From positions 1 to 32,433 of the forward strand of contig JAKAOS010000011.1 of NCBI GenBank assembly GCA_021823165.1: DNA of 32,433 nt. Reading direction: 5' to 3'. The position numbers were made by a program, and so were the translations under genes. Positions within the stretch are counted from its first letter, which is position 1; each line of letters opens with the position of its first letter. Positions 8,638 through 18,392 of the stretch are shown one piece after another. A model generated the notes under the pieces. It saw only the letters and a program-made list of their open reading frames with translations. It was not told the DNA's origin and searched no databases. The DNA comes from Actinomycetes bacterium (lineage in GTDB: Bacteria; Actinomycetota; Acidimicrobiia; Acidimicrobiales; JAKAOS01).

Positions 8638-9536
8638 GGGCACTGCTGGCATCTCCGCTGGGTTTTCTCATCGGGCTTTCGCTGGGTGCTCTGGGTGGGG
8701 GCGGATCGATCCTTGCGGTCCCGGCCCTGGTCTATGTGGCCGGGCAGAGCGCCAAGGATGCCACCACCACATCCCTCGTTGTCGTGGGAGCAATCTCTTT
8801 TGGCGGGATGATCGTCCACTGGAGAGCGGGCCGGGTCAAAGCGGGGTCGGGACTCCTGTTCGGCTTGGCCGGGGTCGGGGGGTCCTTGGTCGGTTCGGAA
8901 CTGAACCGGGCAATCAATCCCCAGGTGCTGATGCTGGCGTTTTCGGGCCTCATGCTGGTTGCCGCATGGCGCATGGTGGCGAGCCAGCGCTCCAAGAAGG
9001 TTTCTTCGGACCACGAGATTGCTCCGGGGCTTGAGGATTCGGCACCGGGGGCATCGGGGTTGGCGACTGGCGATTCCTCCGGCACCGGCGCAGTCTTGGC
9101 GCCAGCCAGGACTCAGCTGTCCATGGCCTCCCCTGAGGTGGCCAAGGCGAGGCGTGGAGTCGGCATCACGGTGCTGAAGGTGCTTGTGGTTGGGACCGTC
9201 GTAGGCTTCATGACGGGTTTCTTCGGCGTGGGTGGTGGATTCGTCGTGGTCCCTGGCCTCGTACTGGCCCTTGGATTCGACATGCCGATCGCCGTTGGCA
9301 CGTCGTTGCTTGTCATCGTGGTGAACTCCGCCGAGGCATTGGCAACTCGCCTGGCCACTACGGGTATCCCATGGCATGTGGCCCTGCCCTTCACCATCGC
9401 CGGGCTTCTGGGCGTCCAGCTCGGCAACCGCCTTGCAGGAAAGCTTTCTGGCCCGACCCTGGTGCGCTGGTTTGCGGGGCTCCTCCTGGCCCTGGCCGCA
9501 TATACCGCGATTCGCTCCGGGTTGGCGTTGGGCTGA
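8634..9536 (+). CDS. TauE/SafE family sulfite exporter-like permease
   Basis: [52 protein letters not shown] and second-half repeat [35 protein letters not shown] are the two TauE half-repeats. Confidence 0.9.
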   Translation: [300 protein letters not shown]

Positions 9537-9654
9537 GCCAAAGCTCGGCCCTGGTCGGATCCAATGCATTTGCGTCGGGTCGCATGTTCCCCTTATGCGC
9601 AAAATGCAGGTATCCTCCCAACTTGTGGAAGTGCACATTAGGAGCACCGGTGAG

Positions 9655-10878
9655 ATGGGACCCGCGAAGGCATCGCGGCGTGCCCGGGCGGTCCCGGCCT
9701 TTATTGCGCCCCTACTTGCCCTGGCGCTCGCCGCTTGCGGCTCGGGAGCCGTCAAGACATCCAGCGGAACCAGCACCACTGCCTCGGGGACGACTGGGAC
9801 TACTGGGTCCGGGGGATCGTCGACGACTACGACGTCGCCCCCGGCTTCCTCCACCGCATCCTGTATATCCTCCGCTGCCCCTTCTGCGGGGTCGTCTTTG
9901 ACCGGAGTCGAGTTCGTTTCCGCTGGAGCGGGATGGGCCGTCGGCCCCGGCCGGATACTCGCTACGGCAAATGGGGGCGCCACCTGGCAGATGCAGTTGT
10001 CGGGCAGCCAGCACTTCGGCAGCGTTGACTTTGTTTCGGCCAGCGATGGCTGGGTGGTGAGCAAGACGCATTTGCTTGTTACCACCGACGGGGGGGCGTG
10101 CTGGAAATATGCGGGGGAGCCTCAGGCTCCGTTGCGCAGCGTTCACTTTGTTTCCCCATCTGTGGGTTGGGGTGTTTCGGGAGGCCCCGTAGAGGTACCC
10201 ACGCCGTCCGGTCCCGGGGTCGGTTCCGGCGGGACGCTGGTCAAGACCACCAACGGTGGAGCGAGTTGGTCGGCGGTGGGGACTGCGCCCTCTGGAGCTC
10301 AGGGAGTCTGTTTCGTCAACTCGACGAGGGGATGGTTGACGGCGCAGGACGCCGTCTATTCCAGCCAGGACGGCGGTGCCTCGTGGCAGAGGGTCTATGC
10401 GATACCGACTCGGGGACCGGTTGCGACCTCGGTTCAGTGTGCGGCGCCCAGCGGTGTGTGGGTGCTCGCAGCTTCGGGCGAAGCGGCTGCTGGGACCTCT
10501 CCATGGGCAGTCTTCTCTTCCCAGGACGGCACGTCCTTCCACCCCGTGGTTTCTGTGATGTTCTATAACCTGAAGTCTGCTCTCGCACCGGGAAGCTACC
10601 CGGGGGCGATCAGCGCTATCAGTCCTTCCGAGGCGGCCATCCTGGGCTTCACGCCGGCTATCAACCCGAACCCAGGCGGCCTTTCCATGGCCAGTTCCAG
10701 TGGCGCTACGGCCCGAACGGCGTTGACTGGGCCACTGGCCATTCCCTCGGCCGCCAGCTTTGTGTCGAACTCCCAGGGCTGGGTCGTGGGGGTTGGGCAG
10801 TCAAAAGCATCCACGGGCTACATCGAACACACCGCCGACGGTGGGGCGAGCTGGAGTCTGCAATATACGGTGCCGTGA
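9655..10878 (+). CDS. Lipoprotein with Ycf48/BNR-like beta-propeller repeats
   Basis: Signal peptide and lipobox (FIAPLLALALAACGSG), Ser/Thr/Gly-rich linker, repeated blade motifs (VDFVSASDGWVVS, TTDGGACWK, TTNGGASWSAVG, SSQDGGASWQRV, HTADGGASWSLQ). In-frame ATG at 9655; track ORF start 9376 overlaps tauE. Confidence 0.8.
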   Translation: MGPAKASRRARAVPAFIAPLLALALAACGSGAVKTSSGTSTTASGTTGTTGSGGSSTTTTSPPASSTASCISSAAPSAGSSLTGVEFVSAGAGWAVGPGRILATANGGATWQMQLSGSQHFGSVDFVSASDGWVVSKTHLLVTTDGGACWKYAGEPQAPLRSVHFVSPSVGWGVSGGPVEVPTPSGPGVGSGGTLVKTTNGGASWSAVGTAPSGAQGVCFVNSTRGWLTAQDAVYSSQDGGASWQRVYAIPTRGPVATSVQCAAPSGVWVLAASGEAAAGTSPWAVFSSQDGTSFHPVVSVMFYNLKSALAPGSYPGAISAISPSEAAILGFTPAINPNPGGLSMASSSGATARTALTGPLAIPSAASFVSNSQGWVVGVGQSKASTGYIEHTADGGASWSLQYTVP

Positions 10879-11015
10879 GATCCCCTGAGGACTGCTGCTC
10901 CCAACGGTCTCGGCACCGGCGATCCTTATCTGTGGCTCCCGCACGCTGAGCCGGGGCCTGTGGTCCTTTGGCTCACCGGCTTTCCCGGTCACCCTGGCTA
11001 CGGCGGACACCGCCA

Positions 11016-12209
11016 TTACACCCAAGACCACACCACCTTGTGGCGGCGCGTATGGGCGGCCAGTATCGAGTCGAGGGGAGCGGTGCCAATGCCCGATCCG
11101 GCGGGAAGGGCCATTTTGCCGCTGCTATCCACTTCGAAGGGCTCTGTGATGTCCAGGCCGAAGTGGCGGTCGGAGGCGGATATGTCATTTGGAGCAGTGA
11201 TGCCCTCCTGGGCCGCCAGGGCGATACTGACGGCCCTGCCTATCCCGGTTTCGATCATCCCGCCAACCCACGCATCGATACCGTGGAGACGAGCGAGATC
11301 CAGGGCCAGCCGGGCCTGGATTATTCCCCCCATGCGAGCGGGCTTGAGGTTCAACGATGTGGCTGCGCGTAGGTGGGCTGCCAGGTCCACGTCGAAGGCG
11401 CTCCTGATGGACTCATCGAGGCATATTGGGGTCGTCATCCGCCGTGCGAGGCCAGCGTGGCCCAGCCACTGCTCGGCCGGAAGAGGCTGTTCTACAAGGC
11501 TCAGGCCCATGTCGTCCAGGGTTGACAGCTCTTGTGGGGATGCGGCCGCAAAAGAACCATTGGCGTCTCCCGCCAGGGCCGCATCTGGGAATTCACCCCT
11601 GATCGCCTCGAGGGTTTGGAGCCCCGACCCGGGCCAGATCTTGACCTTCAGGCGTTGGTAGCCCTGGCCAAGGAACTTTGTAGCCTGCCGCAGGGCCTGA
11701 GATGGCTCGGTAGCCCCCAGGACCACGCCGCAGTCCACACTGGGCGATGGACTTCCCAGCCAGTCGGCGAGACCGATCGATGCCCGCTTACACCAGGCAT
11801 CGATCACCGCAGCCTCCAAGCCGGACTTTGCGATCGGATGCCCACGCACCACCGCAAGCCTCGCCGCCATCTCCCCTGGGGACTCCAGCTTTTTTTCCGG
11901 TACCAAAGCCGGGACCAAGAAGTCTTGGATGGCCATCCAGGCCCCTTCGATCCACTCCTCTGAGTAGTGAGGAGCAGAGGGCACCGGGCACTCACCCCAG
12001 CCCGATGTCGTGCCGGCCTCCACGCGGACCAGGATCGCTCGTTTGGATAGCTCCTTCATGGCGGGGCCGACAAAGGGCTCCAGGAGCGGAAGTTCGACCT
12101 CATAAAGCTCGATCCCGTCGAGGCGGAAGGCTTCCCCGTCGGGTGCGATGGGTTCCCACGGGCCATCGCCGAGTGCCGGCCGGGCGGCCCCGCTTTGGCC
12201 GGCACCCAA
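11016..12209 (-). CDS. menC: o-succinylbenzoate synthase-like enolase superfamily protein
   Basis: GIELYEVELPLLEPFVGPAMKELSKRAILVRVE, LKVKIWPG, AGDANGSF, LVEQPLPAEQW, CLDESI and GGMIETGIGRA are MenC-type signatures. Confidence 0.85.
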   Translation of the reverse strand: MGAGQSGAARPALGDGPWEPIAPDGEAFRLDGIELYEVELPLLEPFVGPAMKELSKRAILVRVEAGTTSGWGECPVPSAPHYSEEWIEGAWMAIQDFLVPALVPEKKLESPGEMAARLAVVRGHPIAKSGLEAAVIDAWCKRASIGLADWLGSPSPSVDCGVVLGATEPSQALRQATKFLGQGYQRLKVKIWPGSGLQTLEAIRGEFPDAALAGDANGSFAAASPQELSTLDDMGLSLVEQPLPAEQWLGHAGLARRMTTPICLDESIRSAFDVDLAAHLRAATSLNLKPARMGGIIQARLALDLARLHGIDAWVGGMIETGIGRAVSIALAAQEGITAPNDISASDRHFGLDITEPFEVDSSGKMALPAGSGIGTAPLDSILAAHTRRHKVVWSWV

Positions 12210-12297
12210 GTTGTTTACGCTGGGCTCAGGCCCGTGCGGATCGGCTTGGTGAGAAACGATGTTGGCAGCCTAAGGCCGACCGGGCGATACTCGTTGT

Positions 12298-12615
12298 GTG
12301 ATAGCTGCCGTTTCGATAACTCCCCTCGGCCTTGGCGAAGCCGTGGGTGCGGAGGTCGCAGAGGCCATCGCAGTGCTTCGCCAGAGTGGACTTGCGGTTG
12401 AGACCAATGCAATGTTCACCAACATCGAGGGGGAGTGGGGTCCTGTAATGGATGCCATACGCGAGGCCGTGGAGGTGGTGGCGCGTAAGGCACCCCGGGT
12501 CAGCGTCGTCATCAAGATCGACCACCGGCCCGGCGTCGACGATGCCATCAACTCCAAGGTCCGTTCCGTTGAGAGCTATTTGGCGGGGCATCGGCCTGAC
12601 CGGGAGGCGGGATAG
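12298..12615 (+). CDS. MTH1187-family thiamine-binding protein
   Basis: [64 protein letters not shown] start. Confidence 0.85.
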   Translation: MIAAVSITPLGLGEAVGAEVAEAIAVLRQSGLAVETNAMFTNIEGEWGPVMDAIREAVEVVARKAPRVSVVIKIDHRPGVDDAINSKVRSVESYLAGHRPDREAG

Positions 12616-12641
12616 CTGGGAGAGAGGATGGCCAGCAGGCC

Positions 12642-14339
12642 TCAGGGTGTCCCACCACCGCCCCTGATCCACTCGGCCTCTGCCTCGCCTAGTGGCGTGG
12701 ATGGTGGAGCGTCCACGATGGGCCAGAGTTCCTCGGCAATGCGGCGCCAGTCGGCCTCGGCACGCAGACGGGCCAAGACCGCATAGAGGCCGAGATTGAT
12801 CCGCTGCACCACCACAAACATCGATGGCACATTGCAGTAGCGGGCGACAGGGTCCCCCACGTCGAAGACCAGGCGTGCCATTCGGGAGGCGAACTCTGGG
12901 GTGACCTCCCGCCGCCCGGGCTGGGTGACCATGTCATAGAAGCGGCCATAGAAGCGGAAGACGTCCTCGGTGTCCACCGGGGCGTTGCGGGCGAGGATCC
13001 CAACCTCCTCCAGTAGTGCCCGGAATGCTTTGGCATCGGGCTCCAACACCGCCGCTCTGAGCATGCGCTCGAAAACCTCTACCTCTTCGGGGGTAAAGCG
13101 CTTTACCAGGCCATAGTCCAGGAATGTGACATGCCCAGAAGGCCTGAACAGGTAATTCCCAGGGTGAGGGTCCCCGTTGAAGACATGCATGCGATACAGG
13201 CTCCGAAAGACGAAGCGGAAGATCGCCTCTCCGGCCAGGTCGCGCTCCTCTTTGGTCCAGGTTGCCACCTCGTCCAGGCGCGCTCCGGCAGCAAGTTCCA
13301 TCGTGAGAACCTTGGAGGTCGACAGGTCGGGTCGGAGTTGCGGGATATGGATGAAGGGGTGTCCCCGGTAGCGGGCAACGAAGAGAGCCTGGTTTTGTGC
13401 CTCGATGGTGTAATCGATCTCCTCTGAAAGCCGAGCCCGAAGCTCCTGGATCATCTCCGCCGGCTCGAGGGATGGAAAGAGCAGGCGAAGAGAGCGAGCG
13501 ATGAGATCGGTGTTCTCCAGGTCTGCCGCCATGGCTTCGGCCACCCCGGGGTATTGCAGCTTGACTGCCACCGCCATCCCGTCAGATGTGATGGCGCGAT
13601 GCACCTGCCCTATGGAGGCCGCAGCGATGGGAACGGGATCCCAGCGGGAAAATACCTCCTCGGGTGGGCCACCGAGTTCCGATTTAACCACTCCGGCCGC
13701 CAGTTCCGGTGCCATTGGGGGGGCATCGGCCTGCAGGCTGGCCATGGCGTCCCGGTAGGCCTCGGGGAGGCCCTCGTCGAGATAGCTGGCCATCTGGCCG
13801 AGCTTCATCATCACACCCTTCATCGACCCCAGTGTTTGGGCGACCTGTTCTGCGGTGCGCATCTCGGCGGAACGATCGAGTTCCTCTTTGCGGGCGGCGT
13901 TTGCGAAGATGCGCTGTGCCCGGGCCGATACCTGGACCCTTCCCACCCGAGTCCCGAGCCAGGCGATCTGTGCGGTCCTTGCCCGCCGGGAGGTGCGCAC
14001 CCATGGCCTCTTGGAGTGCAGAGAACGCCTGGCCACATAGGTAATGACCCCGACCAGCCCCCCGATGCCCACGACGGCGCCCCCCACGGCAAAAAGCCAT
14101 TCGCGGTGCCTATACCGCCCGGTCACGCTCACGTGCCGCAAGGGGACCAGGCCCAAAGCCCCGATATCGGGCTGGCTTGGCGGCTTTGGTCGAGACGTCT
14201 CATCTTGCTCTTGGCCATACCAGAGTCTGCCCCATGTGGCTTGTTTTCGCGGCAGCTTTGACTCCGCTGGAGCCAATGAAGCCATGGTGTGCAACGCCTC
14301 TTCGACACAGGCACCAACTTTGCAGCGATTCACCCCCAT
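12642..14339 (-). CDS. AarF/ABC1/UbiB family kinase-like protein
   Basis: VMMKLGQMASYLDEGLP (KxGQ motif), PIAAASIGQVHRA, VAVKLQYPGV, HVFNGDPHPGNYLF, VTFLDYGLVKRF; N-terminal TM segment. Confidence 0.93.
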   Translation of the reverse strand: MGVNRCKVGACVEEALHTMASLAPAESKLPRKQATWGRLWYGQEQDETSRPKPPSQPDIGALGLVPLRHVSVTGRYRHREWLFAVGGAVVGIGGLVGVITYVARRSLHSKRPWVRTSRRARTAQIAWLGTRVGRVQVSARAQRIFANAARKEELDRSAEMRTAEQVAQTLGSMKGVMMKLGQMASYLDEGLPEAYRDAMASLQADAPPMAPELAAGVVKSELGGPPEEVFSRWDPVPIAAASIGQVHRAITSDGMAVAVKLQYPGVAEAMAADLENTDLIARSLRLLFPSLEPAEMIQELRARLSEEIDYTIEAQNQALFVARYRGHPFIHIPQLRPDLSTSKVLTMELAAGARLDEVATWTKEERDLAGEAIFRFVFRSLYRMHVFNGDPHPGNYLFRPSGHVTFLDYGLVKRFTPEEVEVFERMLRAAVLEPDAKAFRALLEEVGILARNAPVDTEDVFRFYGRFYDMVTQPGRREVTPEFASRMARLVFDVGDPVARYCNVPSMFVVVQRINLGLYAVLARLRAEADWRRIAEELWPIVDAPPSTPLGEAEAEWIRGGGGTP

Positions 14340-14439
14340 GGCTTGTCACCGCCTGTCCTTGTGCTGGGATGTGCAACGACCTCCTGCGGTGCCCCCTTGC
14401 CGCCGAGGCTTCCCCGGAGTTGCCGAGAGCCTTTGGGGA

Positions 14440-14462
14440 ACAGGTGAGGCGCTGTCACCTGT
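14440..14462. promoter_or_regulatory. Perfect inverted repeat ACAGGTGA-GGCGCTG-TCACCTGT, candidate operator
   Basis: 8-bp arms with 7-nt spacer in the intergenic region between aarF (-) and the DUF6458-like gene (+). Confidence 0.4.
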
Positions 14463-14615
14463 GGCCAAGTTCCTCACCAGGACATGTGGGCCAAATGTGG
14501 TGCAGGCCTAGAGGCCGGATTTGAGCTGGGGTTTGCGAGTATCACCAAAGGGTATGCATAAGTCGTTCCGCAAAGGACAGCAGCTCTGGGATTTCTTATA
14601 TACAAGGAGGAAGAC

Positions 14616-14873
14616 ATGGGCGTAGGAGCAGGGATTCTATTGATAGCCATTGGGGCGATACTTGCTTTCGCGGTCCACGTCGTTCTTTACGGAGTGGACC
14701 TTCAGACCATCGGTTGGATCCTGATGATCGTCGGGGCCCTGGGATTGGTTATCAGCCTTGTCATGACGTCGATGGTGACGGGACCCCGGACAATGCGGCG
14801 TTCCAGCGTGGAGCAGCGCTACGTAGACCCAGCCGAGGGTGAGGTGCGCCGTAGGGATACCTTTGTCAACTGA
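14616..14873 (+). CDS. Small membrane protein, DUF6458-like
   Basis: MGVGAGILLIAIGAILAFAVHVVLYGVDLQTIGWILMIVGALGLVISLVM; strong RBS AAGGAGGAA upstream. Confidence 0.8.
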   Translation: MGVGAGILLIAIGAILAFAVHVVLYGVDLQTIGWILMIVGALGLVISLVMTSMVTGPRTMRRSSVEQRYVDPAEGEVRRRDTFVN

Positions 14874-14892
14874 TCCCCAAGGGGTTGAATTA

Positions 14893-14930
14893 GCGCAGCG
14901 GAGGGCCTGGCTGGCTCTCCGCTGCTGCGC
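14893..14930 (+). terminator. GC-rich stem-loop (GCGCAGCGGAGGGCC...GGCTCTCCGCTGCTGCGC), possible terminator
   Basis: Inverted repeat 20 nt after the DUF6458-like stop; no T-tract, so terminator function is uncertain. Confidence 0.45.
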
Positions 14931-14971
14931 GTCTTGAATGGTGCTTCGGACAAGGAGTCGGGGACGCCGTT

Positions 14972-15616
14972 GTGATCAATGATGATGCTGTGGTCGTCGG
15001 GGGAGCCGCAATGCTGGGAGGCCAAAGCTCCCATGCAGTGCTGGGTGAGTCGATGACCCCTCCCTTTCCGCCGGGAACTCGCTGCGCGATATTTGCCATG
15101 GGCTGCTTTTGGGGTGCGGAGCGGATCTTTTGGAACCTCGATGGCGTTGTATCCACCGCGGTTGGCTATTGCGGTGGTGGCAGGGTAGATCCCACCTACC
15201 GCGAGGTCTGCTCCGGCACCACGGGTCATGCCGAGTCCGTCTTGGTTGTCTTCGACCCCACCAATATCAGCTATGAGCAACTCCTGGTCACGTTTTGGGA
15301 GAACCACGACCCCACTACCTACATGCGCCAGGGCAATGATGTTGGTCCTCAGTATCGCTCGGCCCTCTTTACTATCGGCAGCGATCAGTTGCGTGCGGCA
15401 TCGACTTCAGCCAAGAACTTCCAGGACGCCCTTACAACCGCCGGAATGGGATCAATCACAACCGAGATAACTCCCTCGACAACCTTTTATTATGCCGAGA
15501 GCTACCACCAGCAGTACTTGGCAAAGAATCCATCTGGATATTGCGGCCTGGTCGCCACGGGAGTCAGCTGCCCAACTCCCACCTCGGCCAGGCCACCGCG
15601 GGCTGCTCCTAACTGA
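14972..15616 (+). CDS. msrA: Peptide-methionine (S)-S-oxide reductase MsrA (start may be ATG 15011)
   Basis: [79 protein letters not shown]. Confidence 0.93.
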   Translation: MINDDAVVVGGAAMLGGQSSHAVLGESMTPPFPPGTRCAIFAMGCFWGAERIFWNLDGVVSTAVGYCGGGRVDPTYREVCSGTTGHAESVLVVFDPTNISYEQLLVTFWENHDPTTYMRQGNDVGPQYRSALFTIGSDQLRAASTSAKNFQDALTTAGMGSITTEITPSTTFYYAESYHQQYLAKNPSGYCGLVATGVSCPTPTSARPPRAAPN

Positions 15617-16340
15617 CCTCCTTCGGCTGCGGCAGAGGCAGCACGAAGATCTGGCCGGGATATATGAGCGAAGGCGACCCGGGAGAGACCAGGCGATCCC
15701 GGTTCGCGGCTATGAGTCGATTGCAGTACTGGGCGATGGCCCCGTTCCCTGCAGGCCTCCCCAGTCGCTCCTCGAGTACAGAAGAAGCGATGGCCCAGAA
15801 GTCTTCGCCCGGCCTGACTTCCCAGGTCTGTGGCGGGGCCGGGGCCTGCGCCGCTTCAGTGGTTGTCCGTGCCCGGGGGACGGGCATCGCATGGGAGGGT
15901 GCCAACTTGGGGGCTTTGGATGGGATGCTGTGGTGAAACGGCGGCACATGATGGTGGAACAACGGTGCCGACGGGGGACGTAAAAAGCTGACACCGGAAG
16001 CCCCAAGGGACAGTCCCGTTGCCGCCAGCAGGCTGTTCCTGATGGGCGGTAGGGACAAAAGTGCAGCCCAGCGGGCCGCTTGCGCCCAACCAAACAAGTG
16101 GAGAACAAGGGCCAAAGCGGTGCTGATCACCAGAACTGTGCCAGCTAGAAGCAGGCCAAAGCGTGCCACTACCAAAAATGCCACGATGGCGCCGTGTGCA
16201 CCGAGCCAGTTCGCGATCACTGACGCGCTTCCCAGGGGCGGTTCGGGAAGCCACCTGCCCGCTCTCCATAAAAACTCTGTGGAATAGCCGATGCCTGCCA
16301 GCCAGAGCAGAAGGACCACTCCCGGTCGACGTGATGTCAT
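15609..16340 (-). CDS. Membrane protein with C-terminal LysM-like domain
   Basis: Two to three hydrophobic segments, Pro/His-rich linker, then [23 protein letters not shown]...[29 protein letters not shown] (LysM-like). Likely start ATG 16340 (track start 16598). Confidence 0.75.
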   Translation of the reverse strand: MTSRRPGVVLLLWLAGIGYSTEFLWRAGRWLPEPPLGSASVIANWLGAHGAIVAFLVVARFGLLLAGTVLVISTALALVLHLFGWAQAARWAALLSLPPIRNSLLAATGLSLGASGVSFLRPPSAPLFHHHVPPFHHSIPSKAPKLAPSHAMPVPRARTTTEAAQAPAPPQTWEVRPGEDFWAIASSVLEERLGRPAGNGAIAQYCNRLIAANRDRLVSPGSPSLIYPGQIFVLPLPQPKEVS

Positions 16341-16652
16341 AACACAACTGTATATGAAAGGCAAAGACAGGAGAAGCAAAGAAACGAAAAAACATATCAA
16401 GATGCCGGATGCCAAACAGCACCTTGGATCCGGAGGGTGAACTAGAGGTGCTGCAAAAGGGCCAGGCGCATCTTGAGATGCTGGTTTTTGACATCTGGCA
16501 GGTTCACAGTGAGATCGTGGGGACCTTGTACCCCGAGCCGTCCTCCGGGCGTCGTTTCTCCCTGGCCCAAGGAAAGCCACGGCCAGGGCGCCAAGCACTT
16601 AACAGCGCAAGCTGTAGGGAATAGGCTGTGCCTTGTCGGAACGGAGGGCGGC

Positions 16653-16853
16653 ATGAAAGCTCACGTCGGAGACACGGTCCGGGTTCTTGGCCGGAAGGTC
16701 GGGGATGCCGAGCGGCACGGCAGAATTGTCGAGGTCAAAGGACCAGATGGCGATCCGCCTTACCTCGTGAGGTGGGATCACCTGGATCATGACAACCTTC
16801 TGTATCCATCCTCTGGGCTTGTGGTGCTTCCCCCGGAACCCTCGAGCAACTAG
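16653..16853 (+). CDS. DUF1918-like small protein
   Basis: MKAHVGDTVRVLGRKVGDAERHGRIVEVKGPDGDPPYLVRWDHLDHDNLLYPSSGLVVL; in-frame ATG 16653 preceded by GGAGGG. Confidence 0.8.
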   Translation: MKAHVGDTVRVLGRKVGDAERHGRIVEVKGPDGDPPYLVRWDHLDHDNLLYPSSGLVVLPPEPSSN

Positions 16854-16859
16854 GCCAAG

Positions 16860-17369
16860 TCATCCCGATCCCTCCCCACACCCCGCCACCGGTGACGAAC
16901 TGGTGCTGTTGCCATAAAGCACGGGGGATGCAACGGCACTGGCCCGTATGGGAGTCGTCGCCCACCGGCCTATGAGGTTCGCCGCAAAGACCGGCCGGAC
17001 GGTAGCGGAAAGGGATACGCATACATTTCCGCCGCGGATGGTTACCGATACCGAGGTGAGGGTGGCTGACCGCGGCGCCTCGGCCGCCACTGCCCGGCGC
17101 GCAATGTAGCCGGCACGTCGGGGGGAGAGGACGATGAGACCGCTGTGGTAGAAGGCGGATTGGGAGGTCGCTCCCGCGCCTGCTATCGCAGCCGAGGCGG
17201 CGGTATTCGCGAGTTGGCGTTGGGCCAGATAGGTCGCTGCTGAGTTGACCGATATTGCCGCAAGGACGAGTATGACAAGCATCGCGGTTGGGGCGAGGAT
17301 CCAGGCGCTTCCCTCTTGAGGTCGGGAAGTATCGAGCCAAGGCCGGCGAGGGACCTCACTCACAGCCAT
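16860..17369 (-). CDS. TadG/TadE-like pseudopilin (start 17369 or 17393)
   Basis: One N-terminal hydrophobic helix (SAWILAPTAMLVILVLAAISVNSAATYLAQRQLANTAASAAIAGA); last gene of the Tad operon. Confidence 0.65.
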   Translation of the reverse strand: MAVSEVPRRPWLDTSRPQEGSAWILAPTAMLVILVLAAISVNSAATYLAQRQLANTAASAAIAGAGATSQSAFYHSGLIVLSPRRAGYIARRAVAAEAPRSATLTSVSVTIRGGNVCVSLSATVRPVFAANLIGRWATTPIRASAVASPVLYGNSTSSSPVAGCGEGSG

Positions 17370-17883
17370 TGGTCGGGACCTGTCCGAGGGCACCGCCGCG
17401 GAACGGGCTCACCCACTCCCGCTGGGTGGAGCGAACGACCACCACTGCCCCCCGGCCTCCCAAAAGAAACAGCGGAAACAGATGTACTGGATACGCCGCC
17501 GAAACGGTGATCGTCGAGCATCGGTAGAGGCCTCCGGTCACCTTGAGTGACAGCGGCCCCGGGTTACGCCCAGAAGCAGCGATGGCTGCCGCCGCCGCCC
17601 TCTGCGCACTTGAGTAAGCGGTATTGCTGGTTGTCGCCAGGACAAAAGCGCGGGCACCCTGTGTTGCGGCGTTGTTGGTGGCCAGCTTGGCATCGATAAC
17701 GCCCCACATATCGACAATTGAAAGGGTTGCAACTACAAGAACTACCATACCTAACAGTAGTGCTTCAATACCTCCAACTTGTCCACATTGGCAGTTACAA
17801 GACCACATGTGCCGGGCAAGATGGTCGTCATGAACGTGACCTCGCGTAGGCAAGAGGCAGTATCTCGTGGAAGCCGCCATCAT
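17356..17883 (-). CDS. TadE-like pseudopilin
   Basis: GQVGGIEALLLGMVVLVVATLSIVDMWGVIDAKLATNNAATQGARAFVLA; ATG overlaps the preceding stop. Confidence 0.65.
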   Translation of the reverse strand: MMAASTRYCLLPTRGHVHDDHLARHMWSCNCQCGQVGGIEALLLGMVVLVVATLSIVDMWGVIDAKLATNNAATQGARAFVLATTSNTAYSSAQRAAAAAIAASGRNPGPLSLKVTGGLYRCSTITVSAAYPVHLFPLFLLGGRGAVVVVRSTQREWVSPFRGGALGQVPTNGCE

Positions 17884-18392
17884 GAACCGCCTATTGATAA
17901 CGGCGCTGGCGCGGGAGCAACTTCGTTTGCAAGCGAAACCTTGGTGCTAATGCTATCTAGACCGGCCGACGTAGCAAGTTGTGTAGGAATAATTGTCGGA
18001 AGCTGAAGATGAACTGTAAGAGAAACTGCAGTAGCACTTTCTTTCCACCTATATGTGGCGAAACGGCTATAGCGGCCGATGAGGCGGTTCATCAAGACGT
18101 TGCTTTGGGCCTCTGCTATGCCAAGCCCTGACGTGGCGCCGCCTGGGCCTGCCGCCGTGACCTCCCAAACGGCATCGTAGGCCGCTGCCTGGACGGTGGA
18201 CTTGGCATAGAGGTAGTAGGTCACCTGAACCGCCACCAACACAAGCGACAGGAAAACCCCAATACCGAATACCGCAGATATGATTCCCGTGCCAGAGTCA
18301 CCAGTGCATCTGGTGCTTTTGTAATGCGCTAAGCAAGGTGTGGGCAATGTCAAAGAAGACGCTGAAGTGCTCCTAGCTGAGGTGTGTGTCAT
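17880..18392 (-). CDS. TadE-like pseudopilin
   Basis: GDSGTGIISAVFGIGVFLSLVLVAVQVTYYLYAKSTVQAAAYDAVWEVTAAG; ATG 18392 overlaps the pilin stop (ATGA). Confidence 0.65.
   Translation of the reverse strand: MTHTSARSTSASSLTLPTPCLAHYKSTRCTGDSGTGIISAVFGIGVFLSLVLVAVQVTYYLYAKSTVQAAAYDAVWEVTAAGPGGATSGLGIAEAQSNVLMNRLIGRYSRFATYRWKESATAVSLTVHLQLPTIIPTQLATSAGLDSISTKVSLANEVAPAPAPLSIGGS

Noticed and set aside
8490-10085. 531-aa minus ORF spanning tauE and the lipoprotein gene
   Set aside because: Long only because of G+C bias; composition is typical of antisense translation and it covers two well-supported genes and the operator.
16409-16624. 71-aa ORF upstream of the DUF1918 gene
   Set aside because: No recognisable family and no clear SD; kept as intergenic.
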